64,000 bases of DNA. It comes from Xylogone sp. PMI_703 (taxonomy: Eukaryota > Ascomycota > Leotiomycetes). The stretch lies in assembly GCA_021399445.1 (NCBI GenBank), contig JAJTUQ010000003.1, positions 6,076,001 to 6,140,000 of the forward strand. The letters are read 5' to 3'. Every line of letters starts with the position of its first letter. The first letter of the stretch is position 1. The position numbers and the translations under genes were made by a program. Shown in pieces: positions 12,329 to 24,195 of this stretch. The notes beneath the pieces were generated by a model. The model was given only the letters and a program-made list of their open reading frames with translations. It had not been told where the DNA came from and did no database searches.

Positions 12329-13276
12329 ATGCTCGCCCTCACAGGCTGCTCAGGCAAAATTGGCGGTGCTGTCCTGCACTCCCTTCTCGAACACTCCATC
12401 CTTCCACCAACCTCCCTCGTAATCTGCACCAGCTCCTCGCCAGATCATCCCAAACTTGCCGAAGCCAAATCCAAAGGCGTCCAAATCCGCACGTCGAACT
12501 ATGATGACCCTCCCTCTATGGTCGCAGCTTTTAAGGGCTGCGACTCTCTCTTCCTAGTCTCCACACCGAAAATTGCACTGGACTACAATGACGCACCACA
12601 TGGGAAGGGACGCGAGGGACAACATTTCAATGCCATCAATGCAGCAGTTGAAGCTGGTGTGAAACACATTTATTACACGTCGCTGGCCTTCGGAGATGAC
12701 TCCCCCGCTGGGGTCATGAGGGCGCATCTACGGACGGAAGCGTACCTCAAGCAACTCAAGGAGAAGGATGGAAAGATTGATGGTTACACCATCATACGCG
12801 AGGGATTATACAATGAGTCATGGCCGCTGTACTTTGGATACTATTATGGGTTAAAGGAGGAGGAGAGGGAGGAAGTTGTAGTCGCGGGTGATGGACCCGT
12901 GTCGTGGACTAGTATCGCAGATTTAGGGCTTGCGACGGCAGTGATTTTGGGGACGAAGAGCGGAGAGTATAATGGACGAACAGTTTATCTGGCGAATACT
13001 GGGAATAAACCCGTGAGTTTGAAGGATATTGCAGGAATTGTGAGTAGAGTGAAGGGCAAGGAAGTCAAGCTTAAAGTCGTGAGCAGGGAGGAATACGTCG
13101 AGTATTATGTAGGGAAGGGAAAAGAGAGAGAACATGTTGAATGGTGGTCGAGCACATATGCAGCGCTTGAGAAGGGGGAGTGTGAGATCCGGGATCCAAC
13201 ATTCGCTGAAATCTTGAAGAGTAAGGGCATTGAAGCCAAGCCAGTGGAGAAGACTATTGAAGAAATGTTGAGATGA
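12329..13276 (+). CDS. NmrA-like / atypical SDR NAD(P)-binding oxidoreductase
   Basis: Single exon of 315 residues. It starts directly with the Rossmann motif TGCSGKIGG (residues 5-13), then has a SNYDD segment, the NmrA-type DSLFLVSTP strand, VKHIYYTSLAF in place of the classical active site, and the EGLYNESWP region. This matches the atypical SDR subfamily of NmrA and bacterial QOR2-like NAD(P)H:quinone reductases. It may be a redox sensor or a reductase; the sequence does not decide. Cytosolic, with no signal peptide. The start at 12329 immediately precedes the beta-alpha-beta fold, as in relatives. Confidence 0.85.
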   Translation: MLALTGCSGKIGGAVLHSLLEHSILPPTSLVICTSSSPDHPKLAEAKSKGVQIRTSNYDDPPSMVAAFKGCDSLFLVSTPKIALDYNDAPHGKGREGQHFNAINAAVEAGVKHIYYTSLAFGDDSPAGVMRAHLRTEAYLKQLKEKDGKIDGYTIIREGLYNESWPLYFGYYYGLKEEEREEVVVAGDGPVSWTSIADLGLATAVILGTKSGEYNGRTVYLANTGNKPVSLKDIAGIVSRVKGKEVKLKVVSREEYVEYYVGKGKEREHVEWWSSTYAALEKGECEIRDPTFAEILKSKGIEAKPVEKTIEEMLR

Positions 13277-14025
13277 GATAGACTAGATTAATATGTTAAT
13301 TGAAAGACATCCCATTATTCTCTCCCAGCATAATTAATGACTATATGTGCAGGATGAAGATGAAGGAAAAGGACAGCTGACGGCCACATTATCGCCGTTG
13401 ACATATACCATCGAAAACACGATCTTCCTTCATATTTCTACTATCTATAGCTGCAGTTGTCCCGCCATTTTGTTCGAAGGATATCTGCATTGCACTTGTA
13501 AACCATCGAGCATCTCTACCCTCGTAGATGTCCACTAGACGTCCTCACAAACGCCGCACTGCCCACTGCCGTTGATCTAACTGCTATTATAAATAGCTTT
13601 CTTCGAAATTCTAAATATAAAATGCTAAATGATGGATACTTCTCAAGGATAGAAGTTTTGTAGAGTTTATTTTAAAAAAGGAAGCTTATCATAAGAGGCA
13701 AGAACCCCGGAGAGCAGGGAATCGGATTCCTTTCGGAGTACAGTAACGTCAGGATGCACGGTAAGTTCGCATTAAGTTTTTTAAAACAGAGCCACCCGCC
13801 GAGCCAAGCAGATCCAAGTAGGAACGTCGTAATTGAGTACCCAATATAATAGCGAGGAACCCCATGTCAGATAGATCGGCTGGTTGCTGTACGTACAGCA
13901 ACGGTCGGCCAAGTTTTCCAAGGTTCTTGAATACTTACTATATCTGCCCGTTTAACTGAGCAGAGAAAGCTTGAACCCCCAATGCAATTGCTGTATCTAT
14001 CAACTAAGCATTGGGTAAGGTCAAA
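13277..14025. other. Intergenic
   Basis: No supportable gene; short frames only. The right part is the promoter of the Zn2Cys6 gene. Confidence 0.6.
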
Positions 14026-15755
14026 ATGGTCGGCGCACTCAGGAACAACAGCTGCAAAACATGTCGAGGTAGAAAAGTGAAGGTACGACATACATCAGAT
14101 AGATCTCAGAATACACTGCGCGGTCAATAATATCAACTGACGATTCTACACAACTAGTGCGATCAAGCCTGGCCTATATGTGGACCATGCATGCGTAGTG
14201 GCCGTTTGTGCCCTCCGCGTCCGTCTCTTCAAGTAATTGATGAAACCGAGCTACTACGAGAACGATTGACGAAAGCACGATCGCGGAAGAAATTAATACG
14301 CAGCCAAAATCAACATCGCTTCCAAGGTGAAGATGAGAAAAGATGCATCTCACGGACCTCTTCACCAGATGCTATGTCAACAAGAGCTACCTTATCTCTT
14401 ACCCCATCAGAACGTCTTTCATACTCGTTAATTGACTCTATACATACGGAAGATCCATCCTCCTGTCTAGGGATTCTGGGAATATTCATCTCGCAGATTC
14501 CACGACGATTAGGTACAAATGTTGCCCTTGATCATGTTACTGAATGCCTCCTTCGTGCCCATACTTCGCTACTACGAGGAGACGGTCCATCGAAATGGAT
14601 TAATCGCAGACTCTATGTTCGTGCTTTACGTAGTGTACAACATGCGATTAAGGACCCCGCAGAAGAACAGTGGTCTAACACTCTGTGCGCAACGCTCGTT
14701 TTACAGCGAATTGAGGTTAGTCTCCTGAATACCGCTATACAGGATAAATGATGAATGATTCTAATGTATACCACCAGGCCGCCTTTAATCAATCAGTCGT
14801 ACCCGAGCCAGGGATGTCCATGAAGGACTGGCTTGGACATGGCGAGCTCGTCCACGGAGCTGGAGTGGCAGCATTAATGCAAAAGATGGGACCACCAAAG
14901 AATAAAGAAGATGCTATGATTGCTATTGACGGCCAAGCATGCGTAGTATGTAAAACCTAACAATTCCTCTCTGTTTCTATGCATGATTCAATCTGACAGA
15001 AGCAGATTCATCGCTCTGTTATTCTAGGAGTTGACTGCTTTCTTTCCTCAGCGAAATGGAACGCAGCTTTCGAGAACGTAGAAGGCCGAACCGATCTTCA
15101 GATATTACTTCACCGAATCATGCGGCAGATGTCAGTTTGGCCAAGTCTTCTGCGCAGAAAGACCGTTCTTCGGAAAGGCACTAGCATCGACCCAGTCGCT
15201 GACCTATCTACTCTATGGAATGCCTCACATAAAGTCAAGAATGTGATGCATGTAATCGGTGAAGACTTAGATGCACTGATTGAGGATCGCGATATGGCAA
15301 GAGTTGTCCCATCAATATCTTTGCTAGCCCTTGTTGACAAGGTGTATGAATTCGATGAAAATATGCCGGCGCTACTCCTATGCTACCAAGCAATGTATAG
15401 CATTGTAGTTCTTCGCATCATTTGGTCGGTGACTGTGGACCCTGATTACTTGGAGGAGCTCGAATCTGAGCTGCTGTATTATTCTAAGCGTATCTGGATG
15501 CTAGTGGATCATGGGCGTCGATTTAGGCCGCTGGGTATTCCGATCCTCTATACCGCGCTAGTGTTGACGTTAGAATCTGCGGATGAAGAGGTACATGAAT
15601 GTATCACCCAGCTGGTGAATGAGCTGAATGGGAGTTTCAATGACTTAGAAGTAGGATCTTGGACAACGGAGAAACTCATATATAAAGCCATGCTTTATAG
15701 AGGAGACTTCATTATCCCTCCATCTCCTCGCGGGGAGATTAAAGTGTCTATTTAG
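14026..15755 (+). CDS. Zn2Cys6 fungal transcription factor
   Basis: Four exons (14026-14082, 14158-14715, 14778-14945, 15006-15755) give 510 residues. The binuclear zinc cluster is split by the first intron after RGRKVK: C-KT-C-RGRKVK-C in front, DQAWPI-C-GP-C-MRSGRL-C behind. All six cysteines are present with standard spacing. The basic stretch ARSRKKLIRSQNQHR follows. The remainder is a divergent helical fungal-specific regulatory region. The last acceptor could also lie 6 bases earlier, adding two residues in frame. The SDR at 16605-17506 is the nearest gene and a possible target, by proximity only. Confidence 0.88.
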
Positions 15756-16604
15756 GGGTAGATCGTCTGCGTTTAAATATCTCATATAAGAAAGCTACAC
15801 CTTTCAAGTACTCTGCAGGATATATGTTCAATAGTAATAAGTCTAATTACACAAAGTGTCACCATCGCAAAGTGGCTCCTTTTTGTATACCTATTCTATC
15901 TGCCGTCCCACTGCATAATCTCGCTACTTACTAAATACCATCACCATAGTCGCAGTTTCTTCAGCCGTGATGAGACAAGTCACATTTAATTAGCATTTGA
16001 AGCTGTCAGATCAATATAGAGAGCTATTCGGTAGCCAGATGATAAGGGACCTCCCTGTTGTTCCAGCACAAGCCTCCAACACTTGGAGCATTTGGAGAAT
16101 CCCTGTCACTTTGATGGCGCTAAACCAAATACATGTTGATTTGCGAGCATACCTACACTGTGGGCCCAATGCTGAAAATGCCGTTACCTGGGTAGTATTT
16201 TTGATATCATACTGCATTGATAGGCTGGTGGCATTTTTTCCTTTGTTTGTAGGCCACAATGGCTGAAATTGATAGCTCATGGATATTCTTCCTTTGAAGC
16301 AACTGGAAAGGAAGAAAGAGGGTCTTTTTCAGTCCAGTCCCTGGAAAATGATCTACCTCGTTGCATCACTCACTCATAGTTCACACATGTGCACAGGAGA
16401 CATATACGCCTTACATCTGTGGCCATTGACTTTAAGCAGTTTTATTGCTCATGAAGCTTATGAGTCGTAGAATAATATGATGCGGGCACGATAGTTGAAC
16501 TTATTCTTAATATATAACTAACAGCCAGCATCTAAGATACAGAAGATTGAGCTTTTGTAGAAATTTTTGCATTTTATAACCCCGTCCAACCCTAACTTGC
16601 TAAA
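15756..16604. other. Intergenic between convergent genes
   Basis: It lies between the 3' ends of the regulator and the SDR. No gene is supported; small frames lack features. Confidence 0.55.
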
Positions 16605-17506
16605 TCAGACGCATCGTCCACCATCGACCTAAATTCAATTAGCATATAAGTCTCACTACCAAATCATAATCTTCAGATAAGACTCTGAAATGAACACCTA
16701 CCTGCAGCTCTACTCCCGTAATAAATGACGCCTCATCACTAGCCAAGTAGCAGCATGCGTTGGCTACATCTGACGGAGTGGAGCCTCTCCCAAGGGGTAT
16801 AGTGGAAAGGAACCCTGCCCTGTTCTCCTCTGTGTCTGGCTTGCCAAGGAAGAGGTGCGTCCTACACCAAATGAGTTAGTATTGTGAGAAGGGAGACAGA
16901 AATCATCACTCTATTTCAACGCTACGTATATACTCACATTCCTGTACTTCCAACAACCGGATTAACGTTGTTGAAACGAATCTGTTGAGGACCATATTCC
17001 ACTGCCATTGTCTTTGTTGCATTGCTAACTGCTGCCTTCGACGCATTGTACCATGTCAGACCTGGTCGTGGCCGGATTGCTGCTGTCGAGCTGACTTGGA
17101 TGAAAACACCCGGGCGTTTATTCTCTAGGAAATATGGTAAGATCACATTTGTAGATAGGTAAATTGATTTGACATTGACGTTCATAACCAAATCAAAATC
17201 CTTGTCTGTTACTGTTGCAGTAGGCTTATTAGAATATGTTGCTCCCGCATTGTTGACGACAATGTCAAGGCTACCAAAATCCTTCAACGCTTTTTCCAAC
17301 AGGCTTTGCCAATGCTCTCTGTTTGTGACATCTGCCACAGTAAAGCTGCATCCAAGCTCTGAAGCGACTTTTTGACCAGAATCCTGGGATAAATCGGCAA
17401 TCAAAACTTTGGCGCCCTCTTGGACAAATTTAGTAGCAATGCCTTTGCCGAAGCCGGAAGCCCCGCCGGTAACGATTGCTACTTTGCCAGAAAGTCTCCC
17501 AGTCAT
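16605..17506 (-). CDS. Classical short-chain dehydrogenase/reductase
   Basis: Three exons read leftward (17506-16938, 16861-16702, 16628-16605) give 250 residues, a standard classical SDR length. It carries TGGASGFG cofactor binding (13-20), NNAG (85-88), catalytic Ser140, and YNASK (Tyr153/Lys157). The 24-base last exon supplies the typical VDGGRCV ending, which supports the splice choices. The segment around Asp38 (ADLS) favours NAD(H). It belongs with FabG-like or glucose-dehydrogenase-like oxidoreductases; the substrate is not predictable. A TATATAA tract about 130 bases upstream of the ATG (17637-17646) fits a core promoter. Confidence 0.9.
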
Positions 17507-19695
17507 TTTGATATATATGCGATTCTGAAGTCTTTCCAGTGATAATAATACTAAGCTGATACGATATGACTTTAATTGTATAATGAAAATATTGTCTAAG
17601 ATAAAGTGAATGAGGAATCCGACATGGAGAGGAGAGTTATATAAAGATGGGGTTTACCCCGCAAGGTACTCCAGTCTTCGGAGCGTGCCACCCAAACTTG
17701 TATCCAACCCTACATGATAGGCATGATTAAAACTATTCAGGATCACTTGGCTTACGTGGGTACACAGCAGATACATCAACAAATGATCGTGTTCGTTGAC
17801 CTCGGCACTCGGCTTTAAGCAAATCTTGACAGTTCCCGAACGTTAATTGAATTCCTAGCTCCAGGGATATGTATCTAGGTGAAGACAAAAATGCATTCTA
17901 TTATGTATATGCTTCTACAACTGTCCAATTCAAAGCTACTAAGTGATAATATCAGCATAATGTCCCGTAATTGCAATATCAGGATGCATATCGAAGGTCC
18001 AAGATCACATAGGGATTACGGTGCTATCTAATACTAGAGATTAATTTGATAGACATCTACATGCTCATTCGTCTCGGGTAGCTCTTAATGAATATCGAAG
18101 AACTGGTGACTGTCGGACAACTTCGGGCTGGCATGTGGTGGATCCACTGTCCACTGCCAACTCCGAGATCAACGAGATGTAGGTATAGTGGAGATACCTA
18201 TTTTCAAACAAGCAGATATACTGAACTGTAAGTGCGATCATTAAAAAAATAACTGATGTTAGCACGTGTAACAATACTTTGATGTCAGAACACGTGAGAT
18301 CATAAGCAACCGGACAACCAAGAATCTTGTTTGGGATTTCAAGTCAACATTTTCCATGCTTACTTGCTGGACTCGCGGCTGTCTAGAATCCACGTTGGTC
18401 ACAGCATAATGCCTACTAACTCTAACATTAATCGGGCTTTACTCTCATTGAACAAAATAAGTTAAGTAATTCTTAATAGTGAACCAACATGTCGAGGCTT
18501 TAGTCCTCGTGCTGGTGAGACTTACCGTCATTTCACTTCTTGTACCAATGAAATTCAAACGTAGAGGCCCCAGATCCTTCCTCAATCACTTCTACGACGG
18601 TATTGTCCTCTAAAACCTACTTTGTTCCAACCTTACGGAACAATAAGTTTCGTATCAGAGGACGCAGTTTATATAGCTAGTGCTTCGATGGACAACATTC
18701 TTATCTCATTGCAGACAATGTGAAAGCGCCACCGTAATTGTAGAGGGAACGGTCCTGCTGCTATTCATACGTTCAAAGCGGCATATACATCTGACTCTTC
18801 CGGCGGTGTTAGAAAAGGTTACTGTTGAAGGTAGACTTAGGGCATGAGCCTCTCCGCCGGCGGTACATGGACACGAGCTTGGCTCACATTATTCGCGAAT
18901 GGATCAAGTGACTTGGTCTGGGCGGAGAGAGCTACTATTATGAAAAGCTATCCAGGATACTCACCTGAATGAGGGCCGGATACGAGTTCCCACAAGATGG
19001 CGGCTACCCGGGAATCGCACCAATGTTCGTTGGGTCAGAGTCTAGAGTAGCAAAGATATTGATGTAATTGTGGCCGCTAGATTCTGTACTCGGCGGGACC
19101 TTTTTAAGCCAGCTACTACACTATCGAGGACGCGGACAGGCTTGCATCCACGGGGGCTTTAACAAACCACGAGAGGAGGGTAGATTTTTTCATGGTGACC
19201 TTATGAACAGTGCCCAAAAGGCGCTGGAGGAAAATGATGTCAAGGATCATCCCGCGAAGTCTATTTAGAGTTGGCAAAGAGAGGCTAGGGGGCTTGCCAA
19301 GTGCAAATGCTTAGTTAAAAATTAAATCTAGATCAATCCAACCTATGAAAATCAATGTCTAAATTAACTACCCAAAATAGAGACTCAGGCCTCATAATGA
19401 GTTAGATGACAACGACTAAGTTTGGCTAGGCCAATTATGACCATCTGTGTACACAATTTAGCCACATGTTAGAGCTAACGATTTACTCTACCACAGTAAC
19501 TTATGATCAATGGACATTTCAAACGTCTTCGAAGCAAAAGTGTGCTATTCGAAATATCTACTTTTAACTAGGATGCAAATCGCTGCGACCAACTCCAACT
19601 CCAAACTAGTAAAACAAGACCGCTGTGTGGCATATCCCTCTAAAATTGACAACTAAAGCAAATACTCATACAGTGAGCCCTTGGATTACTCCACT
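17507..19695. other. Intergenic, gene-poor, 2.2 kb
   Basis: Apart from the SDR promoter I see no gene or repeat that I can support. A 66-codon frame near 19068-19268 has no recognisable features. Confidence 0.5.
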
Positions 19696-20234
19696 CTATG
19701 CCGATGTGATGGTGATGTTAGATCTGAAGTATCTTGTGCTCATCTCTCCGCTGGCCTATAGAAACGTTTAGTATAAGCATAGCATGAGATAGTGGGGCGA
19801 TGGTCAACTCACTCCCATAAGTGTAGGGATGGCAGCAACGAACTGGTAGTCGCCGGAAGGGGTATCAGCCGGAACAGTGACATAGGTGCTGACGGTACGG
19901 TTCTCGAAAGTGGAGTCACCGCTTCAAAGTCGGATTAGTTTATGCATTCGAAACTAATACCTCATAAAGATCGGAGGTCTACTCACTAGACATTGGTATA
20001 GTCAATTGTTGTACCAATGCAGTCATCACATGGGGCAGTGTAGCCGTATAGACCCCATGCAATACCAAAGTCAATCTCGTTCTGGATGTAGATACCGGTG
20101 TGCAGCTGGACGGAAATCGTGCTACCAGCCGCAGCGCTTGCTGGTGCCTCAACGTCGGTGATGTAGCCGGAGACGCCCTGGAGGCATGCCACGGAGGCGA
20201 GAACTCCGGCAGTGATAGTCTTGAGAGAGAACAT
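19696..20234 (-). CDS. Small secreted protein, NIS1-like effector candidate
   Basis: Three exons read leftward (20234-19987, 19921-19813, 19755-19696) give 138 residues. A signal peptide (MFSLKTITAGVLASVACLQG) precedes a mature part of about 115 residues. The core pattern, IYIQNEIDFGIAWG, then CDDCIGT, then DYTNVYGD, then a VPADTPSGDYQFVAAIP strand and a RYFRSNITIT ending, matches my memory of the NIS1 family of ascomycete secreted proteins, some of which are plant-immunity effectors. The similarity is recalled, not computed. The gene sits alone in a gene-poor stretch, with a TATAAA box about 106 bases upstream. Existence of the gene is well supported; the role in the host is inference. Confidence 0.75.
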
Positions 20235-20339
20235 CTTGAATTGGGTTGAATTGAGGTAGGTTAGATCTGTGGTAGAAGATCGTCTAATGGTTACTTGACT
20301 TGGCTTGATGGTTCTTCTACAGATGAAGGGAGAGGTCCT

Positions 20340-20345
20340 TTTATA
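20340..20345 (-). promoter_or_regulatory. TATA box of the NIS1-like gene
   Basis: Minus-strand TATAAA within GATATAAAAGG, about 106 bases upstream of the ATG at 20234. A strong core-promoter match. Confidence 0.55.
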
Positions 20346-23106
20346 TCTCAAGAAACGCCAACCTTTGGAAGCACTAATTATGGCCTAACCGAGCATCATC
20401 TTAGCTTTTACACGTCCCGAATGGGCCGCAATAGGTCTTTGACCATGCAGGATACTGCCGCACAGCACTTTTAACGCAACAAGGTTCGTCCGACCTTTCT
20501 TGGCTCACACACGAGCCTGTACCCATACTTAGCCATAGTTACCATTGGTACGATGAGAGGTGCGTTGGCCAAGCGGTGAATGTTGGTTGATCGACACGAT
20601 ACGAACAGAAACTCTGTACGAAGGAAACACGTAAATAGACCATAACTGTGATAATAAGTCAAAGAATGCTGAACACCTCCCATCCTACCAGTTCTCTTCT
20701 CGTAACAATGACGGTGTTTGAGTGGCGCCGCCTTCGTGCCCTGCCACGTTGAGAGTCTGAGCCACAGGCTTGATCAGGCTTGATAGGTAGCAATAGGGAA
20801 CTGACGTACCGTACCGGCAGTACCGACCAACCCTGTGATCTTATGCGTAAGGAGATCACCCCTCAGACAAGGTGGAGCTTACACGAGATGAGCTGGAGAG
20901 CTATTGGCTTCAGCGAAAGTATGCCAAGATGAGCCACCGATGCCGGTAACTGTAATGCAGATCCGCAGCCGTCGGGTGTCCACTACGGTGCTGTACCGGC
21001 AGCTACACCCTGATGGGCTTACCTGTCTTGAACCTGTCTCTCAAGCCCGTCGAGCCTGCGTACAGGTTGAAGACAAAGGAGGCGCTTCCAGAATTTTTGT
21101 TTTCCTTTTGACAATCTGTCGGGATCACGATGTAACGTAGGAGGTCAGCTGTCCCTCCGTATGGGAGATCCGCTCTCCTGCTTTTACGATACAGCAGGAA
21201 TTTCAAGTCTCGTATCGTACCTAAAACATCGTCACAGTAGCTGGAAGATCCCGTATGCGCCGCATGCTATTTGATCACTACTGGAGGCTACTTGTAGACA
21301 AAGAAGCCTACGGGCGCGTATGGGACCCATCGTGGACCTGCTAGACCCTACCGTTATTTTGGGCTCTCAGCACTGGAAGGGCTCGAGGAGGGTTACCGTA
21401 GTTTGAAAGCATCGTAGCGAGAGATGGTACCGGTAGTGCTCCCCATAAAGCCATAAAGCCACAATCTCAACGGCTTCAACGCCCCACAACCACAACTTCT
21501 CCACTGGGAGTCCGGGACCGTATAATCTCCACAAGGATTAGTCTTAGTTAGAGTGCATACCATGATAACTAGCGCAGTACGACAGAGATCTAGAAGTGTA
21601 CGAAAAGTCAATAGTATGAGAAAATAAATTAGCATACTACATCTTCTAGTAATCTATTAGAAACCCCAATCCAGAACATTCTAACAGTAAATTCAGTATC
21701 AGTGACTGCATGAGCAACGAATTTCCAACAGACACGGTAGACAGTCTGCTAATTTCGCCACGTCTTCTAAAGTTCTAGATTCCGCTGTCAGCACGCATAA
21801 AAGGGGTCCTGAAGGTGGTTTGTGCGGCTCGGCCGGTCTGGCCGTGCAAATGACCGATAGACAAATACGTGTAGAGGATGCGAAGAAAAGGGGGATAAGC
21901 GAACAGCGTCTTTGAGAGTCAGAAATGATTCTTGACTTGAGTTGACTCGGTCTGGCTGGCTCGTACTGTTTCAATATTCCTATAACATTTGCTTCCTCTA
22001 ATGTTACGTAGAAAACGTATTCTTAATCTCTCCGGATCCCACTTTGGTCATGACTGACATTTTGGTCAAGCTACGAATGGGATAAAAAAATCAAAATAAC
22101 TCCTTACACTACACTTGAATCCCAACAGAATTTAGGTGGTGGATGGTATCATATCAGTGCGGGTGTAAGGAGTGCATTATTATGCTGTGCGGCCGAATGA
22201 CAGTAAAGTTGACCTAAATCAAGGCCGTCCGTATATACTGCATGAAAGCGCCGTACACTTAAGCAGTGTGAAATGAAATATACTACGATAGACAAGAAGG
22301 GGAAATGCGTATTATATTCTTCGGTGCCTTAGTTTGCAAGACTACCAATAGATTCATATATCTCTATATAGATGTGGTTATGCAGTTATGAAACTCTAGT
22401 ACATTATGAACTACGAGTGCATAGCTTTAGACAAATAATAATTAGCAGTTCACTCTCCTGATCTGTATATTAATCAAGACTTAATTGCCAGTAGAGAGAT
22501 ATATTGCGTGTTTTATGCTTTCGCTAGAGATCTTACTATATGTTGGGAGCGATGCAATTGGACAACTGATTATAATTTATGTAAAACAACTGTTTCTTAA
22601 TAAGCTGCATGAAAGAACAACCTGCTAAGATCTACAATTGTTGCTATTTTTAAATATTAGGACCGCATCCTTTCACTTGAAACAAAACGGCTGCATATAT
22701 CCATAGGCCCGAGTCGCTACTGGAGGGTTGGGTTTGTCTTCTGTTGGCTACTTCATTTTAGACTACCTCTTGAAATAGCATCGATCACAGCGTTAAAATT
22801 CTCCGCTGTATGAGGGATGGAGCGAATCATTGCGGGGTATTGAGATTGGAGATGCCTACTCCCTATGTTGTCGCTGACGTGCATCCGCCCTTGCAGTAAT
22901 AGCTGCCGCAAAGATAGCGCAAGAACATACCTCATTCTAGAGCTAGATAATTAACTTCATTTACAGAAGAGAGGGATCGACCATAGAAATATTGAACTGA
23001 CCTAACTACTGAAATGGCGAGCTGTTAAATTTGATATAACAAACTTACATATACAGTTTTCGGTCTCAATGCTACCCGTTCTACTATCGTTCTCTAAACT
23101 CACGGA

Positions 23107-23135
23107 TCCGTCAATCCGACATGTTGATTGACGGA
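23107..23135. repeat. Perfect 10-base inverted repeat with 9-base loop
   Basis: TCCGTCAATC and GATTGACGGA are exact reverse complements separated by nine bases. The repeat is about 370 bases upstream of the secreted-protein gene at 23503. It could be a paired binding site or chance. Confidence 0.5.
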
Positions 23136-23355
23136 CTCGATACATTTCTGAAGGTATGATAGATGTTTCTGCTTATCATATAAGTAAGCGCATATATGCA
23201 TTCCCGCTACTTGCCTAAAGTATACACTAACTGCATATTGATATCGCTTGTTCTAGAAATGCTACTCGGTTACATGTAAGATGCGTTCACATCCAAATGT
23301 CATCATTAAGTCCATGATTAAAAATGGAAACACGGAATTGTGGTAAGATCGAAGT

Positions 23356-23364
23356 ATATAAAGA
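23356..23364 (+). promoter_or_regulatory. TATA box of the gene at 23503
   Basis: TATATAAAG lies about 140 bases upstream of the ATG. Confidence 0.5.
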
Positions 23365-23502
23365 GCCTGGAAGTTTCTTCAATGAAACCAGAACCTCATC
23401 ACAATCAACTCATACATCATTTCAAACTTCTACAGCCTGCTCTCACCTCTTACAAGACAGCTCCAAATAAAGAAATCTTCATAAACCATCACACTCTCAA
23501 AA

Positions 23503-23868
23503 ATGAAGGCCTCATTCCTCAACCTCGCCTCCACAGCCCTCATGGCTTCTCTCGTTGCCGCTGCCCCTAGTGCTCGACAAGCAGCACCCACCATTCGCAT
23601 TCAGCTCAACGGCCTCTCCGGAGAAGATGGCACGCAATTCGTTGTCCCCGCAGATAACTCGGTTTTCTCTCTCAACACAGTGCTGGACGTCTTCACCGCG
23701 CAGATCATCGATGCCGACGGCCTTCGTTTCCCAAGCTGTCTGTCGTTCAGCGATTTGCACGGAACAGAGTTCGCGACGGAGGTCAGCTTTACTACGGACC
23801 TGACGACGTTGCTGCTTGGTAGTGTAGGAACAGTGAAAGTTGGCAGCGTCAGATGTAGCCATCAGTAG
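23503..23868 (+). CDS. Small secreted protein of unknown function
   Basis: Single exon of 121 residues. A clear signal peptide (MKASFLNLASTALMASLVAA, cleavage near APSA) is followed by about 100 mature residues rich in beta-type strands, with two cysteines (PSC at about 93 and VRC near the end). I do not recognise a family. The leader before the ATG is A/C-rich without upstream ATGs near the start, and a TATA box is well placed. It could be a cell-surface protein or an effector. Confidence 0.7.
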   Translation: MKASFLNLASTALMASLVAAAPSARQAAPTIRIQLNGLSGEDGTQFVVPADNSVFSLNTVLDVFTAQIIDADGLRFPSCLSFSDLHGTEFATEVSFTTDLTTLLLGSVGTVKVGSVRCSHQ

Positions 23869-24195
23869 ATGGGAGGTTGGACATGGAAATGATAGACGGG
23901 GCCCCAAGGGAAACGCTGCAGTGGTTTTGGTATTAGTCGCTCTTTATAAGACATGTTTATATTACATTATATTACTTTTTTTTACAAGATTGATTCAAAT
24001 CTAGTCATATATGGGTTCCTAGCTGGATTCATTTTTCTATTACCTCTATGTGATATAAGAAGGGTACACTACTTAGAGCACTTCATCAAATGCAAATTAG
24101 CACAGGATTATCCAATGCCTATCTTAATCCTTGAGAGCCTTTGTCAACCTATACCCATATTAGCAACATAGTTGCGGTACGAAAGTGATAATTAA
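23869..24195. other. Short intergenic between convergent genes
   Basis: AT-rich 3' flanks with a T run near 23976. Nothing else is seen. Confidence 0.6.

Larger units (their letters stand above)
20235..23502. other. Intergenic, gene-poor, 3.3 kb
   Basis: No open frame here has protein family features. Composition is mixed, with a GC-richer block near 20700-21450 that could be an old relic. A perfect hairpin is at 23107-23135. The right end is the promoter of the next secreted protein. Confidence 0.5.
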
